Below are positions 46,397 through 55,198 of a DNA stretch of 64,000 bases, in pieces. Source of the stretch: Neomesorhizobium albiziae (GTDB lineage Bacteria > Pseudomonadota > Alphaproteobacteria > Rhizobiales > Rhizobiaceae); NCBI RefSeq assembly GCF_900114255.1, contig NZ_FOSL01000004.1:1-64000 (forward strand), in the 5' to 3' direction. Under the pieces are notes generated by a model, which had not been told where the DNA came from, did no database searches, and saw nothing but the letters and a program-made list of their open reading frames with translations. The translations under genes and the position numbers were made by a program. Positions within the stretch are counted from its first letter, which is position 1, and each line of letters opens with the position of its first letter.

Positions 46397-46541
46397 TGTG
46401 TGTCCTCCCAAAAACATCCGTTGCTCGCACGACCGAAGAATTCCGACGACGCGCGAGCAACTTTCGCGATGTTTTAGTAACGCCGGCTGGCAGGACGAAC
46501 CAGCGCGGCTTTGGGATTATGACCTTAGTATGATACGCCGG

Positions 46542-46712
46542 TCAGGCGGCCTTATCCTTGCTGTCGACGAGATAGCCTCTTTCGCGAAGCCAGCGCGCCA
46601 TCACCAGTTCGACAAGAGAGGAGACCGAGCGATGGTCGTCCTTGGCGGCCTTCACAAGGGCTTCCTTGATATCGCGTTCGATGCGGAATCCGAGCGGATG
46701 GGTCTTTGACAT
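46542..46712 (-). CDS. Small ribbon-helix-helix-type protein (56 aa)
   Basis: An ATG with AGGAA upstream starts a 56-residue protein: PLGFRIERDIKEALVKAAKD, then DHRSVSSLVELVMARWLRER. The beta strand followed by two helices, with S-V-S-S-L at the turn, matches Arc/MetJ-type RHH DNA-binding proteins or antitoxin N-termini. No toxin gene is adjacent. It lies 145 bases from the MHS transporter start and could regulate it; this is position-based inference only. Confidence 0.7.
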   Translation of the reverse strand: MSKTHPLGFRIERDIKEALVKAAKDDHRSVSSLVELVMARWLRERGYLVDSKDKAA

Positions 46713-46814
46713 GATGTTTTCCTGACTATGGTTGCCGCGATCGGCCATTGAAGCGTCGGCATGCGGGAGCGGCAAATTGTTGGTTTGGGTTGCGGCTTCC
46801 GTGGAAGCAGGCAG

Positions 46815-47225
46815 TCAGGCCGTCAAAGGCGGGTCGCGGGCGCTGCTGAGACAGGCCGACACCGGAAAGACATAAGTGGCAAGCAGGGAGCCGTGCGCGG
46901 CAACGCATTTTATCTGTCCGCCCCCTGGGCCTGCCGCCGCCAGAACCGGTTCGTCGGTATGGCCGTAGGGATAGCTGGTGACGGCTTGAAGAGTTGCGTC
47001 GACCCAGATTTCCAGAGCCGTTTTTTCCGACAGGGAATGACGTGCAGGTCCGGTGTCAGGCTGCGCCAGCCACGCATTTCCGGCCGGTTCGCTTGCCTGC
47101 GCGGAAACCCTTGCGGTGCCAAACGGCACCTCCGCGATCGCCAGCGCGAGCAGAAGCAGCGCCAGCAGCCGGAGTAAGGCTCGTGGTCGCTTGTACCCAA
47201 TTGTTTGGGGCGGCTCGATCAGCAT
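46815..47225 (-). CDS. Hypothetical secreted protein (136 aa)
   Basis: An ATG at 47225 starts a positively charged segment and a hydrophobic stretch LLRLLALLLLALAIAEV that ends with VSAQA, a good signal peptide. The mature ~90 residues contain no recognised domain and three cysteines or fewer. Codon use looks like that of its neighbours, but no clear ribosome-binding site is seen. It could be a real small periplasmic protein or a chance frame. The following gap 47226-47480 holds nothing I recognise. Confidence 0.45.
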   Translation of the reverse strand: MLIEPPQTIGYKRPRALLRLLALLLLALAIAEVPFGTARVSAQASEPAGNAWLAQPDTGPARHSLSEKTALEIWVDATLQAVTSYPYGHTDEPVLAAAGPGGGQIKCVAAHGSLLATYVFPVSACLSSARDPPLTA

Positions 47226-47480
47226 GACCTGGCTAAGGCGATTCCTACCATCGGCAACGTTTGTCGAACAAACACTACCTGTTGACGCACTGCAAGGCCA
47301 GTGCGCCTTTGGCAGGATAGGAGGAGAATCTTTGGTTCGGACCTGAAGCGGCGGGCCCCGGCCGCTACGCCGCGCCCTCGGTTTTGCCCACGGTGCAAAA
47401 ACCGGAGCCGGACACGCCCTTATGCGGCAATGCCCGGTCCTCGCCAGGTTTGAGGCGAGCTGTCTGCGGGAAAGGCCGGG

Positions 47481-49535
47481 CTAGAGCAACCCGCGCTTGG
47501 CCATCATTGCATCCGGCGTCGGCATCTTGCCCCGGAATGCGGTGTAGAGCTTTTCCGGATCGGCCGAGCCGCCGGCGGCATAGATGTGTTCCTTCAGTTT
47601 TTCGGCAAGCGCCGGGTTGAAGGCATCGCCGGTTTCCTCGAAGGCCGCGAAGGCATCGGCATCGAGTACCTCCGACCACAGGTAGGAATAATAGCCAGCC
47701 GAGTAACCGTCGCCTGAAAACACATGCAGGAAGTGCGGCGTGCGGTGGCGCATGATGATCGCATCCGGCATTTCCAGCTTCTTCAACGTTTCGGCTTCGA
47801 AACGAAGCGGATCCTCCGGGGCATCGGGGCGCGAATGATAGGCCATGTCGACCAACGCGGAAGAAGCGAACTCGACCGTGTTGAAGCCCGCATTGAAGGT
47901 GCGGGCCGCCAGCATCTTGTCGATCAGTTCCTTCGGCATCGGCTCGCCGGTCTTGTAGTGGAGCGCGTGCTTGGCCAGCACTTCGGGCACGGTCAGCCAA
48001 TGTTCGTAGAGCTGCGACGGCAGTTCGACGAAGTCGCGCGACACCGAGGTGCCGGCGACCGACGGCCACGTCACCTCGGTCAGCATGCCGTGCAGCGCGT
48101 GGCCGAACTCATGAAACAGCGTCTTTGCCTCGTCGACCGACAGCAGCGCCGGTTCGCCAGCAGGTGGCTTGGCGAAGTTCATGATGTTGTAGATGATCGG
48201 CCTGGCGCCGCTACCCAGCTTATGGCCGGATTCCAGCGCGCTCATCCAGGCGCCGGAGCGCTTCGACGGCCGTGCGAAATAGTCGGCGACGAACGTACCG
48301 CGCAAGCTGCCGTCGGCGTTTTTCACCTCGAAGACCCGTGCGTCGGGATGCCAGGTCGCGATCCCCCGCTTTTCCTCGAAACGGATGCCGAACAGCCTGG
48401 TCGCCACGTCGAAACAGGCTTCGATGATGCGTTCGAGCTGGAGATAGGGTTTCAGCGCCGCCTCGTCGAAGGCGAAGCGCTCGGTGCGCAGCTTTTCCGC
48501 GTAGTGGCGCCAGTCCCAGCCGGCGATCGCATGGTTGTGGCCCCCAGCGGCAGCAAGCCGCTGCAGTTCGACCTGGTCCTCGGCGGCTTTCTCGCGCGCC
48601 TTGTCCCAGACCGGATCGAGCAGGCCGAACACCGCGTCAGGCGTTTTCGCCATCGTGTCGTCGAGTTTCAGCGCCGCGTAGTTGGCGTAGCCGAGCAGCT
48701 TCGCCTTCTCGGCGCGCAGCTCGAGCGTCTTTTTCACCACGGCGGTATTGTCGGTAGCGCCACCATTCTCGCCACGCATGGCGAAGCCGCGGAAGGCTTT
48801 TTCGCGCAAGTCGCGCCGCTCGGAAAACGTCGTGAACGGCTCGTAGATCGAGCGCGACAGCGTGACGGCGTATTTGCCCTTCTGGCCGCGCAATTCTGCG
48901 GCTTCCGCCATCGCGCTCTTCAAGAACTCCGGCAGGCCGGCAAGATCGTCGCCGGCATCGAGGAACAGCGCCCATTCCTTCTCGTCGGCCAGCACGTTCT
49001 GGCCGAATGTCGCGCCCAGCGATGCCAACTCCTCGTTGATCGCCGAGAGCCGCTTCTTGCCGGCATCGCCGAGCTTCGCGCCGGCGCGCACGAAATTCTT
49101 CCAGCTCTGCTCCAGGACCCGCAACGTCTCGGCATCGAGCCCGAGGTCGGCGCGTTTCTGGTAAAGCGCGTCGATGCGGGCGAAAAGGGCGGCATTCATC
49201 GAAATTGCCGACCAGTGCTTGGCCATCTTCGGCGCGATCTCACGCTCCATCGCCTGGATTTCGTCATTGGTGTGGGCGCCGGCCCGGCACCAGAAGATAG
49301 AGGAGACGCGGTCGAGCGCCCGCCCTGACAATTCGAGCGCGGCGAGCGTGTTGTCGATGGTCGCCGCCGCGACGTTTCCTGCAATTTTGTCGATTTCCGC
49401 GTCATGGGCGGCAAGTGCCGCATCAAAAACCGGCCCGAAAGCATCATCGGTCAGTTTCGAAAAATCCGGCAGGCCGAGCGGCCCGGTCCAGTGCGTAAGC
49501 GGATGGGCGGAGAGGTCTGGCCGTTTCTCGGACAT
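47481..49535 (-). CDS. M3-family oligopeptidase (Dcp/PrlC type)
   Basis: The start at 49535 gives 684 residues, normal for Dcp/oligopeptidase A. The zinc motif HEFGH lies in AKTLFHEFGHALHGML. The downstream Glu region and substrate-binding segment (HFLHVFSGDGYSAGYYSYLW) are intact. The N-terminus LTHWTGPLGLPDFSKL matches rhizobial peptidyl-dipeptidase-type proteins. It degrades short peptides in the cytoplasm. It is divergent from the marR gene, with 149 bases between starts. Confidence 0.93.
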   Translation of the reverse strand: MSEKRPDLSAHPLTHWTGPLGLPDFSKLTDDAFGPVFDAALAAHDAEIDKIAGNVAAATIDNTLAALELSGRALDRVSSIFWCRAGAHTNDEIQAMEREIAPKMAKHWSAISMNAALFARIDALYQKRADLGLDAETLRVLEQSWKNFVRAGAKLGDAGKKRLSAINEELASLGATFGQNVLADEKEWALFLDAGDDLAGLPEFLKSAMAEAAELRGQKGKYAVTLSRSIYEPFTTFSERRDLREKAFRGFAMRGENGGATDNTAVVKKTLELRAEKAKLLGYANYAALKLDDTMAKTPDAVFGLLDPVWDKAREKAAEDQVELQRLAAAGGHNHAIAGWDWRHYAEKLRTERFAFDEAALKPYLQLERIIEACFDVATRLFGIRFEEKRGIATWHPDARVFEVKNADGSLRGTFVADYFARPSKRSGAWMSALESGHKLGSGARPIIYNIMNFAKPPAGEPALLSVDEAKTLFHEFGHALHGMLTEVTWPSVAGTSVSRDFVELPSQLYEHWLTVPEVLAKHALHYKTGEPMPKELIDKMLAARTFNAGFNTVEFASSALVDMAYHSRPDAPEDPLRFEAETLKKLEMPDAIIMRHRTPHFLHVFSGDGYSAGYYSYLWSEVLDADAFAAFEETGDAFNPALAEKLKEHIYAAGGSADPEKLYTAFRGKMPTPDAMMAKRGLL

Positions 49536-49684
49536 GAAGGCTCTTTCGTGCTGGGATGGTTTTCCATCGCCATGGAGAATGACGCAACCGATGTAGGTCG
49601 ACTGCTCCGCCGCTGCAACCGTCTTGACGCCGGGTCGACGAATCAATAAGGGATCATGATAATCAGGTAAGCTTATTAAATTCG

Positions 49685-50164
49685 ATGGCACGCAAGATTG
49701 ATACCGACACATTCGGATTTCTGGCGACCGACATTTCACGGCTGATCCGCGCCGACCTCGACCGCCGTATCGGCGAGACAGGCATCGGCCTGACGGCGGG
49801 TGAGGGACGCACCTTGATCCATGCTGCGCGCGCCGGCAGCGTACGCCAGAACGTGCTGGCCGAGCGCATGGGCGTCGAGGCGATGACCCTGAGCAGCTTC
49901 CTCGATCGGCTGGAGGCGCGCGGTCTGGTCACCCGCCGGCCCGACCCCGCCGATCGCCGTGCCAATCTGATCGAGATCACCGAAGCCGCCGACGCCGTGA
50001 TCGGCGATATCCAGTCGATGTCGGCCTCGATTCGGCACAGGGCGGCGCGCGGCATCGACCCGGCCGAATGGGAGCGCTTCCTGTCGGTGCTGAAAACAGT
50101 GCGCAATAACCTGGCAGAACAACGCGGCGAGCCGCAGCGGCGATCTCCGGGTTCGGCATCATGA
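49685..50164 (+). CDS. MarR family transcriptional regulator
   Basis: The 159-residue protein has a winged helix-turn-helix: RQNVLAERMGVEAMTLSSFL followed by DRLEARGLVTRRPDPADRRA, the MarR wing signature. No clear Shine-Dalgarno lies before the ATG. The 45 bases upstream contain AATAAG...CTTATT arms and the short palindrome ATCATGAT, which could serve as an autorepressor operator. The gene overlaps the following efflux pump by ATGA, so it is the likely repressor of that pump. Confidence 0.88.
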   Translation: MARKIDTDTFGFLATDISRLIRADLDRRIGETGIGLTAGEGRTLIHAARAGSVRQNVLAERMGVEAMTLSSFLDRLEARGLVTRRPDPADRRANLIEITEAADAVIGDIQSMSASIRHRAARGIDPAEWERFLSVLKTVRNNLAEQRGEPQRRSPGSAS

Positions 50165-51411
50165 ACCAGCAGGAGATAGCGCCGCTGATGAGTGAACGCC
50201 GGGTCAGCCTGATCGGCGCCCTTCTGGTCGCCATCGGACCGGTTTCGATGGCGCTGTTCACCCCGGCGATGCCGGAACTCGTCGCTGCCTTCGGCACCAC
50301 CGAGGCTGCGGTGAAAATGACGATCTCGCTCTATTTCGCCGGCTTTGCCCTCGCGCAGCTCGTCTGCGGGCCGCTTTCGGATGGGTTCGGACGCCGACCG
50401 GTTACCGTCGCCTTCATGGGCATCTATCTCGCCGCCAGCCTTATGGCGCTGTTTGCACCGACCATTGAAATCCTGATTGCCGCCCGTTTCATGCAGGGCA
50501 TAGGCGCGGCTGTCGGCGTCGCCATGTCGCGCGCCATCGTGCGCGATCTCTTCACCCAGGATCGCTCGGCGCGCATCATGAACCTGATCGGCATGATACT
50601 TGCCATCGGACCCGCATTTGCGCCGGTGATCGGCGGCGTCACCATGGAGTTTTTCGGCTGGCATGCCGTCTTCATCTTGATGGTCGTAATGGGCGTATCC
50701 ATCGTGCTGGTGGCGATTTTCGGCTTGCGAGAAACGGTGACCCGCGATCTCTCGCGCATCCGTCCGAGGGCGCTGCTCGCATCGTATTACACGCTGTTCG
50801 GCAGCAGCTACTTCGTGCTGTGCAGCCTGATCATAGCCGGCACCACCGGGGCGATCTATGCGCAGGCCACCATACTTTCCTTCATCCTCATCGACCGGGT
50901 CGGCCTGTCGCCGACCGCGTTCGGCGCCTCCATGCTGGCTCAGACCGGCATGTTCTTTACCGGTTCGGTGGCTGTGCGCTTCCTGATGCCGCGGCTCGGC
51001 GCTTTCGGCCTGGTGCCGATCGGGCTGGGGTTTGTCGCCATCGGCAGCGTGCTCCTGGCCACCTTGCTGCGGCTCCAGGAGCCTTCCCTGCTCACCGTGA
51101 TGGGCCCTGTCGGCGCCTATGCGTTTGGCATCGCCTTCGTCATGCCGGCGATGACCACCGCCGCAATGGCGCCGTTCCCGAAGATCGCCGGGGCGGCGGC
51201 ATCGCTCACCGGTTTTGTCCAGATGGGATCGGGCCTGCTCGGCGGCATGATTGCCGCGTGGCTGGGCGACGCGGTGGTGGCAATGGCCACCGTCATCCCG
51301 ACGATGGGCTTCACCGCCGTCATCGCATGGTTCTTATGGCGGCGCTTGCCCGAACCGGTGCAGCCGGTGATCTCGCCGCGCGAACGGATCGAGCCGCCGA
51401 TCGCTCAATAG
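50161..51411 (+). CDS. Bcr/CflA-type multidrug efflux MFS transporter
   Basis: The 416-residue protein has about 12 transmembrane helices. Motif A reads LVCGPLSDGFGRRPVTVAFM and motif C-like segment is GPAFAPVIGG, both typical of the 12-helix drug:H+ antiporters of the Bcr/CflA group. It is translationally coupled to the MarR gene through an ATGA overlap. The last 7 bases overlap the convergent secreted-protein gene. The drug or metabolite exported is not predictable. Confidence 0.88.
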   Translation: MNQQEIAPLMSERRVSLIGALLVAIGPVSMALFTPAMPELVAAFGTTEAAVKMTISLYFAGFALAQLVCGPLSDGFGRRPVTVAFMGIYLAASLMALFAPTIEILIAARFMQGIGAAVGVAMSRAIVRDLFTQDRSARIMNLIGMILAIGPAFAPVIGGVTMEFFGWHAVFILMVVMGVSIVLVAIFGLRETVTRDLSRIRPRALLASYYTLFGSSYFVLCSLIIAGTTGAIYAQATILSFILIDRVGLSPTAFGASMLAQTGMFFTGSVAVRFLMPRLGAFGLVPIGLGFVAIGSVLLATLLRLQEPSLLTVMGPVGAYAFGIAFVMPAMTTAAMAPFPKIAGAAASLTGFVQMGSGLLGGMIAAWLGDAVVAMATVIPTMGFTAVIAWFLWRRLPEPVQPVISPRERIEPPIAQ

Positions 51412-51812
51412 GCGTCGCAGTTTTCCGCGACCGCCGCTTGCGAACTTGCGGTGATAGCGTTGCCGGCGATGGCGAAGGTTTCCCGCATCAGGATGTCGTT
51501 CGCCGGAAAATCATAACAAGCAATCACGGTCACGACGCCGGCCTCGGTCTTCTCCACTTTGTGCCGGATCGTCGCGCCGGCGCCCGCCGTTTGCCATTCG
51601 TCCATGGAAGCGACGAACTCGGCCTTGCTCTGCTCGATGCCCAGATCGTCGAGCCTTATGCGCGCGTCGTCGGAAAGCAGATCCGAGATCGCCGTGCGGT
51701 CGACGGCCAGCAGCGCCGCATACCAGCGGTCGATGACAGCCTCGTCGGCGCGCGCCGAAACCGCCAGCAGCAATGCCGCACCCATGGCCAGGAAGAAGCG
51801 TGACAAAGTCAT
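51405..51812 (-). CDS. Small secreted protein, NTF2/SnoaL-like fold
   Basis: A signal peptide (MTLSRFFLAMGAALLLAVSA, cleavage after ARA) precedes about 113 residues. The pattern DEAVIDRWYAALLAVDRTAI, then LLSDDARIRL and a run of beta strands resembles the NTF2-like fold of SnoaL-type proteins. A pair of cysteines (ACYDF and ENCDAY) could form a disulfide. The gene is convergent with the efflux pump gene, overlapping it by 7 bases. Function unknown. Confidence 0.7.
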   Translation of the reverse strand: MTLSRFFLAMGAALLLAVSARADEAVIDRWYAALLAVDRTAISDLLSDDARIRLDDLGIEQSKAEFVASMDEWQTAGAGATIRHKVEKTEAGVVTVIACYDFPANDILMRETFAIAGNAITASSQAAVAENCDAY

Positions 51813-51843
51813 CTTCTCGTCCTCCGGGCGGTATTATAGCCTA

Positions 51844-51946
51844 ACGCATGTCGCGCAAAAGTGTGCAGCGGTTTTGCGATAACGACATGCGCAAACAAGA
51901 AGCTACAGCGCGGCCGCCGAATCCCATTCGGCGCGCCGCGCTGTAG
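51844..51946. repeat. Interspersed palindromic repeat, family 4
   Basis: Two hairpins lie in tandem. The first pairs CGCATGTCG with CGACATGCG and has an internal GCAAAAGTG...CGGTTTTGC core. The second pairs CTACAGCGCGG with CCGCGCTGTAG around CCGAAT/ATTCGG. It lies between the secreted-protein gene and the carbonic anhydrase gene. Confidence 0.75.
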
Positions 51947-51982
51947 TGCGTCGCCTCCGACAGCGCCGGTTTAATGCCAGCC

Positions 51983-52627
51983 TCAATCCAGGTCGGGCCG
52001 CTCGAAATCGCCGGTCTCGCGGTTCATCACCCAGAGCTCGCCCGTCGAGATGTCGAACCAGGCGCCGTGCAGCGACAGCCTTTCCTTGCTCTCAAGTATT
52101 TTGACGCACGGGAACGTCCGCAGATTGGCAATCGAATAGCGGATCGAGATGCGTTCCAGCGCGGTCTGCCGCTCGCCTGCCGTCATCATGGTATTGCCGC
52201 TGACCGCGTCGGCTGCCGGCGCGACAAGGCTCATCCACTTGCCGATGAAGTCGCCCGGCGACAGCGGTTCGGCGTCCGGGGCGAGCGCTGCCTTGATGCC
52301 GCCGCAGCGGCCATGGCCCATCACCACGATGTGCTTCACCTTCAGGCTCTGAACCGCGAACTCGAGTGCGGCCGAGGTTGAATGGTACTCGCCGTCCGGC
52401 GCGTAGGGCGGCACCAGATTTGCGACGTTGCGCACCACGAACAGTTCGCCCGGTCCAGCGTCGAAGATCGCTTCGGGCGCTGCGCGCGAATCGCAGCAGG
52501 CAATCACCATCGTTTCCGGCGTCTGTCCTTCTCGCGCCAATTCGCGATAGCGGCCGCTCTCGGAAATATAACGGCCGCCCATGAAGTTGCGGTAACCGGC
52601 GAGGAGTTGGTCGGGGAGATTGGACAT
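51983..52627 (-). CDS. Beta-class carbonic anhydrase
   Basis: The 214-residue protein has the zinc ligands Cys44 (CCDSR, with Asp46 and Arg48 as the catalytic dyad), His105 and Cys108 (GHGRCGG). It interconverts CO2 and bicarbonate in the cytoplasm and may support carboxylases. Length and motif spacing are normal. It stands upstream of a repeat and downstream of an OsmC-family gene, with 33 bases between them, so the two may be co-transcribed. Confidence 0.93.
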   Translation of the reverse strand: MSNLPDQLLAGYRNFMGGRYISESGRYRELAREGQTPETMVIACCDSRAAPEAIFDAGPGELFVVRNVANLVPPYAPDGEYHSTSAALEFAVQSLKVKHIVVMGHGRCGGIKAALAPDAEPLSPGDFIGKWMSLVAPAADAVSGNTMMTAGERQTALERISIRYSIANLRTFPCVKILESKERLSLHGAWFDISTGELWVMNRETGDFERPDLD

Positions 52628-52660
52628 CGGCGGGCAATTAACGGCAAACGTCAGCGTCGA

Positions 52661-53077
52661 TCAAGTGTCGATCACCTCGAAATCGTGGGTAATCGTGGCC
52701 GTCTTGGCGAGCATCGCAGAGGCCGAGCAATATTTCTCGATCGACAGGTCGATGGCGCGCTGCACCTTGGCCGTCGCCAGGTTCCTGCCCTTCACGATGA
52801 AATGCATGTGGATACGGGTGAAAACCTTGGGATCGGTTTCGGCGCGGTCGGCATCCATCTCGACAACGCAATCCTCTACCGCCTCGCGGCCCTTCTCCAA
52901 TATGTGGACGACATCGTAGGCCGAGCAGCCGCCGGTACCGATCAGCACCATCTCCATCGGGCTCGGGCCGGGCGTGCGCCCATCCTCGCCGAAAGCGGTG
53001 CCGAGCACCACCTTGTGCCCGGTGCCGGACTCGCCGACGAACGTCCGGCCCTCAACCCACTTAATGCGCGCCTTCAT
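52661..53077 (-). CDS. OsmC-family protein
   Basis: The 138-residue protein shows the OsmC/YhfA pattern: GPSPMEMVLIGTGGCSAYDV with the redox Cys, and a second Cys in SIEKYCSASAMLAKTATITH near the C-terminus. This group (YhfA-like) forms dimers and can reduce organic hydroperoxides through the two cysteines. The start is at 53077, 33 bases after the DUF429 stop. Confidence 0.88.
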   Translation of the reverse strand: MKARIKWVEGRTFVGESGTGHKVVLGTAFGEDGRTPGPSPMEMVLIGTGGCSAYDVVHILEKGREAVEDCVVEMDADRAETDPKVFTRIHMHFIVKGRNLATAKVQRAIDLSIEKYCSASAMLAKTATITHDFEVIDT

Positions 53078-53109
53078 GGCAATTTCCTTTCATTTTCAAC
53101 TCATGGCTC

Positions 53110-53868
53110 CTAGGTCCAGATCGCGACCGGATTGCCGAAACTGTCGGCTCCTGGCGGATCGGGGAAACTAACAGCTTCACCCTGCGCGAAGCGCTGCGCC
53201 ACCAGCATCATCGCGGCGGCATCCAGAAAATCGTCTTCGCCTGCGCCCCGCGGAGCTGGCGAAGCAAGGAATGCCCGCGAATGGCCGCATCTTGCAAGCA
53301 GCGCCTTGCGCTCCTCCATGCCGGCCGGATTGATCCTGCCCTTGATCTTTTTCGGCAACGCCATCGGCCTGCCGCCGTTCAGCTGCCGGAACGCCGCTTC
53401 CGGATGCGATTCGACGACCCTGCCGCGCAGTTCGGGTCGCGCGATCAACAGACGGTCGAGTTCGCGGATCTTGGAAAAGATGCCGAACGCCTGGATGGAG
53501 ACGCCGCGCGGCGGATTCGAGGTCTCGCGGGCGATGCGGCTGGCCTCGCGATGCGCAGCATACCAGCGCTCGATCGTGGAAAACGCCTCGTCGACGGCGT
53601 AAACGGCGGCGCGCGAAGGGATGGAGAATACACTCGACTGCCGCTCGCCGAGCAGGCGCCGCACCAGTACCTCCGGCCCGCGCCCGCCATGGCGGGTGAA
53701 GTCGGGCAGCCCTATCGGCATGTCGACGGCAATGACGGCGTCGTCCGGCAACGACGCGACCAGCGCGGCGAAATGTGCGAACACCGAAGCCTCCGGTTCT
53801 CTACCCGGCGCCAGCACCACGGTGACCCAGCCGGCCTTGCAGCCGTCGACGCCGGCGATCGTCGGCAT
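53110..53868 (-). CDS. DUF429-domain protein
   Basis: The start at 53868 shares one base with the TGA of the upstream pdxY gene (TGATG), so translation is coupled. The 252-residue protein begins TIAGVDGCKAGWVTVVLAPG, the DUF429 signature, with later conserved FSIPSRAAVYA and ESHPEAAFRQLNGGRP. The fold resembles RNase H-like nucleases or kinases, but no activity is established for the family as far as I know. Its coupling to pyridoxal kinase is noted, but I draw no functional conclusion from it. Confidence 0.82.
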   Translation of the reverse strand: MPTIAGVDGCKAGWVTVVLAPGREPEASVFAHFAALVASLPDDAVIAVDMPIGLPDFTRHGGRGPEVLVRRLLGERQSSVFSIPSRAAVYAVDEAFSTIERWYAAHREASRIARETSNPPRGVSIQAFGIFSKIRELDRLLIARPELRGRVVESHPEAAFRQLNGGRPMALPKKIKGRINPAGMEERKALLARCGHSRAFLASPAPRGAGEDDFLDAAAMMLVAQRFAQGEAVSFPDPPGADSFGNPVAIWT

Positions 53869-54752
53869 CAGGCCCGGCGATCCTTGCCCGGGTGCATGAG
53901 ATGGCGCAGGTGCACCATCGCCATCGGATGCGACAGGCTCTGCGCATCGGTTTCGAGCGTCAGTTCGTCGGCGCCGCGCTTGGCGGTGCGCGCCAGGATT
54001 TCGAACACCGAGGCCGTCGTCGATTGCAGCGCCTTGGCGGCCGGCTGGCCGTCGAGCAGCCGGGCCAGGAAAACCGCCGCCGTCAGGTCGCCGAGCCCGT
54101 TGGGCGGCCGCTCGATGATGCGGTGTTCGGAAAGCAGCGCGTCCGAAGCGGTCAGAAGCAGGTTGCCGGTGCCGCCGGCCATCATCGCCGGCGCCGAGGT
54201 GACCAGCATGGTCGACGGCCCCGCGACCAGTGCCGCGGCCATCACCGACTTGATGTCGCCGAGTTCGGCGCCGGCCATCCACGCCAGTTCGTAACGGTTG
54301 GGGGTGGCGATGTCGGCGATCGGCAGCAAGGTGTCGCGCAACGCCTCCGCAATCTCCTGCGGCACGTAGAGGCCGCCCACGTCGCCCATCACGGGATCGC
54401 AGACATAGAGCGCCTTGGGGTTCTTCACCCGCACCGCGGCAACCAGCGAGGCAACCGCGGTCGCTTGCCTGGCATCGCCCAGGTAACCCGACAGCACGGC
54501 GGCCACTTCGCCCAGCCAGGGCGCCCTTTCAAGGTCGCCGAGCAGGCTGGAAAACTGTTCCGTACCCGGAACGATACGTGTTGCGCGGCCATGACCGGGG
54601 TGCCACGGCAGGATCACCGTCGGAACTGCCCAGACCGGAAAGCCAAGCGTCTCAAGCGCGAAGACAGCAGCCCGGTTGCCCACAGAACCGCGCGCCACAT
54701 GGCTCGATATGACGATCACCGCGCGCGGTGTATCGGTCTGCTGCATTTCCAT
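53868..54752 (-). CDS. pdxY: Pyridoxal kinase (PdxY-like)
   Basis: The 294-residue ribokinase-fold protein has SSHVARGSVGNRAAVFALET at the N-terminus, the segment CDPVMGDVGGLYVP and the NGLGDLTAAVFLARLL motif, in which Gly-x-Gly-Asp supplies the catalytic Asp. These are the signatures of PdxY/PdxK. It phosphorylates pyridoxal to PLP in the salvage route. Two in-frame ATGs lie at 54752 and 54746; I use the upstream one. The downstream DUF429 gene overlaps its stop. Confidence 0.88.
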   Translation of the reverse strand: MEMQQTDTPRAVIVISSHVARGSVGNRAAVFALETLGFPVWAVPTVILPWHPGHGRATRIVPGTEQFSSLLGDLERAPWLGEVAAVLSGYLGDARQATAVASLVAAVRVKNPKALYVCDPVMGDVGGLYVPQEIAEALRDTLLPIADIATPNRYELAWMAGAELGDIKSVMAAALVAGPSTMLVTSAPAMMAGGTGNLLLTASDALLSEHRIIERPPNGLGDLTAAVFLARLLDGQPAAKALQSTTASVFEILARTAKRGADELTLETDAQSLSHPMAMVHLRHLMHPGKDRRA

Positions 54753-54757
54753 GAATT

Positions 54758-55006
54758 CTATCCGCGCATGAGAAAGACGAAAAACCAGACCACCAGACCG
54801 ACGACGATCGCCATGCCTATGCCGCGGCCGATCCGGGTTCCCCAATATTCCGCCCAGTCATCCTTGTCAGCATCCTCCGCGGCTACGTGATTGCGGACGC
54901 GGGATACCGTGCGCGAAATTATCGACGACTCAAGATCGGATTCGCCCGCAGCACGGTCGAGAATGCGCCGTGATTCGGCTTCGCTGTCCTTATCCCTGCC
55001 GCTCAT
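54758..55006 (-). CDS. Small single-pass membrane protein
   Basis: The 82-residue product has a charged, Asp/Glu/Arg-rich N-terminal half and one C-terminal transmembrane helix (IGMAIVVGLVVWFFVFLMRG). Tail-anchored topology is likely. No family is recognised. It ends 6 bases upstream of the pdxY start on the same strand and may be in the same transcript. Confidence 0.65.
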   Translation of the reverse strand: MSGRDKDSEAESRRILDRAAGESDLESSIISRTVSRVRNHVAAEDADKDDWAEYWGTRIGRGIGMAIVVGLVVWFFVFLMRG

Positions 55007-55045
55007 CTGTCTCCGTCCCCATATCTGTTAGCTTAGCCCATGGCT

Positions 55046-55067
55046 CCGAAAACAGGAATCGGTTTTC
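55046..55067. repeat. Short degenerate palindromic repeat
   Basis: CCGAAAACAGGAATCGGTTTTC resembles the AAAAxxG...CGGTTTT core of the other repeats. It sits between divergent genes, about 130 bases before lemA. It may be a decayed copy; support is modest. Confidence 0.4.
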
Positions 55068-55198
55068 AGGGCGGTCGTCTGGGCCAGCAAGCCCCAGCCA
55101 TGGGCAATCCGCAACGGCAACAACACGCCGCATAGCGTTTCCTTGCACGGCGAATGTGACTATGGTCGTGGCGTCGATCGTCATGCGAGGAATTACCG

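Noticed and set aside
47365-47480. Possible small protein downstream of the M3 peptidase on the minus strand
   Set aside because: The end of the frame (FCTVGKTEGAA) looked protein-like, but there is no start codon with a ribosome-binding site in this stretch and no family I recognise.
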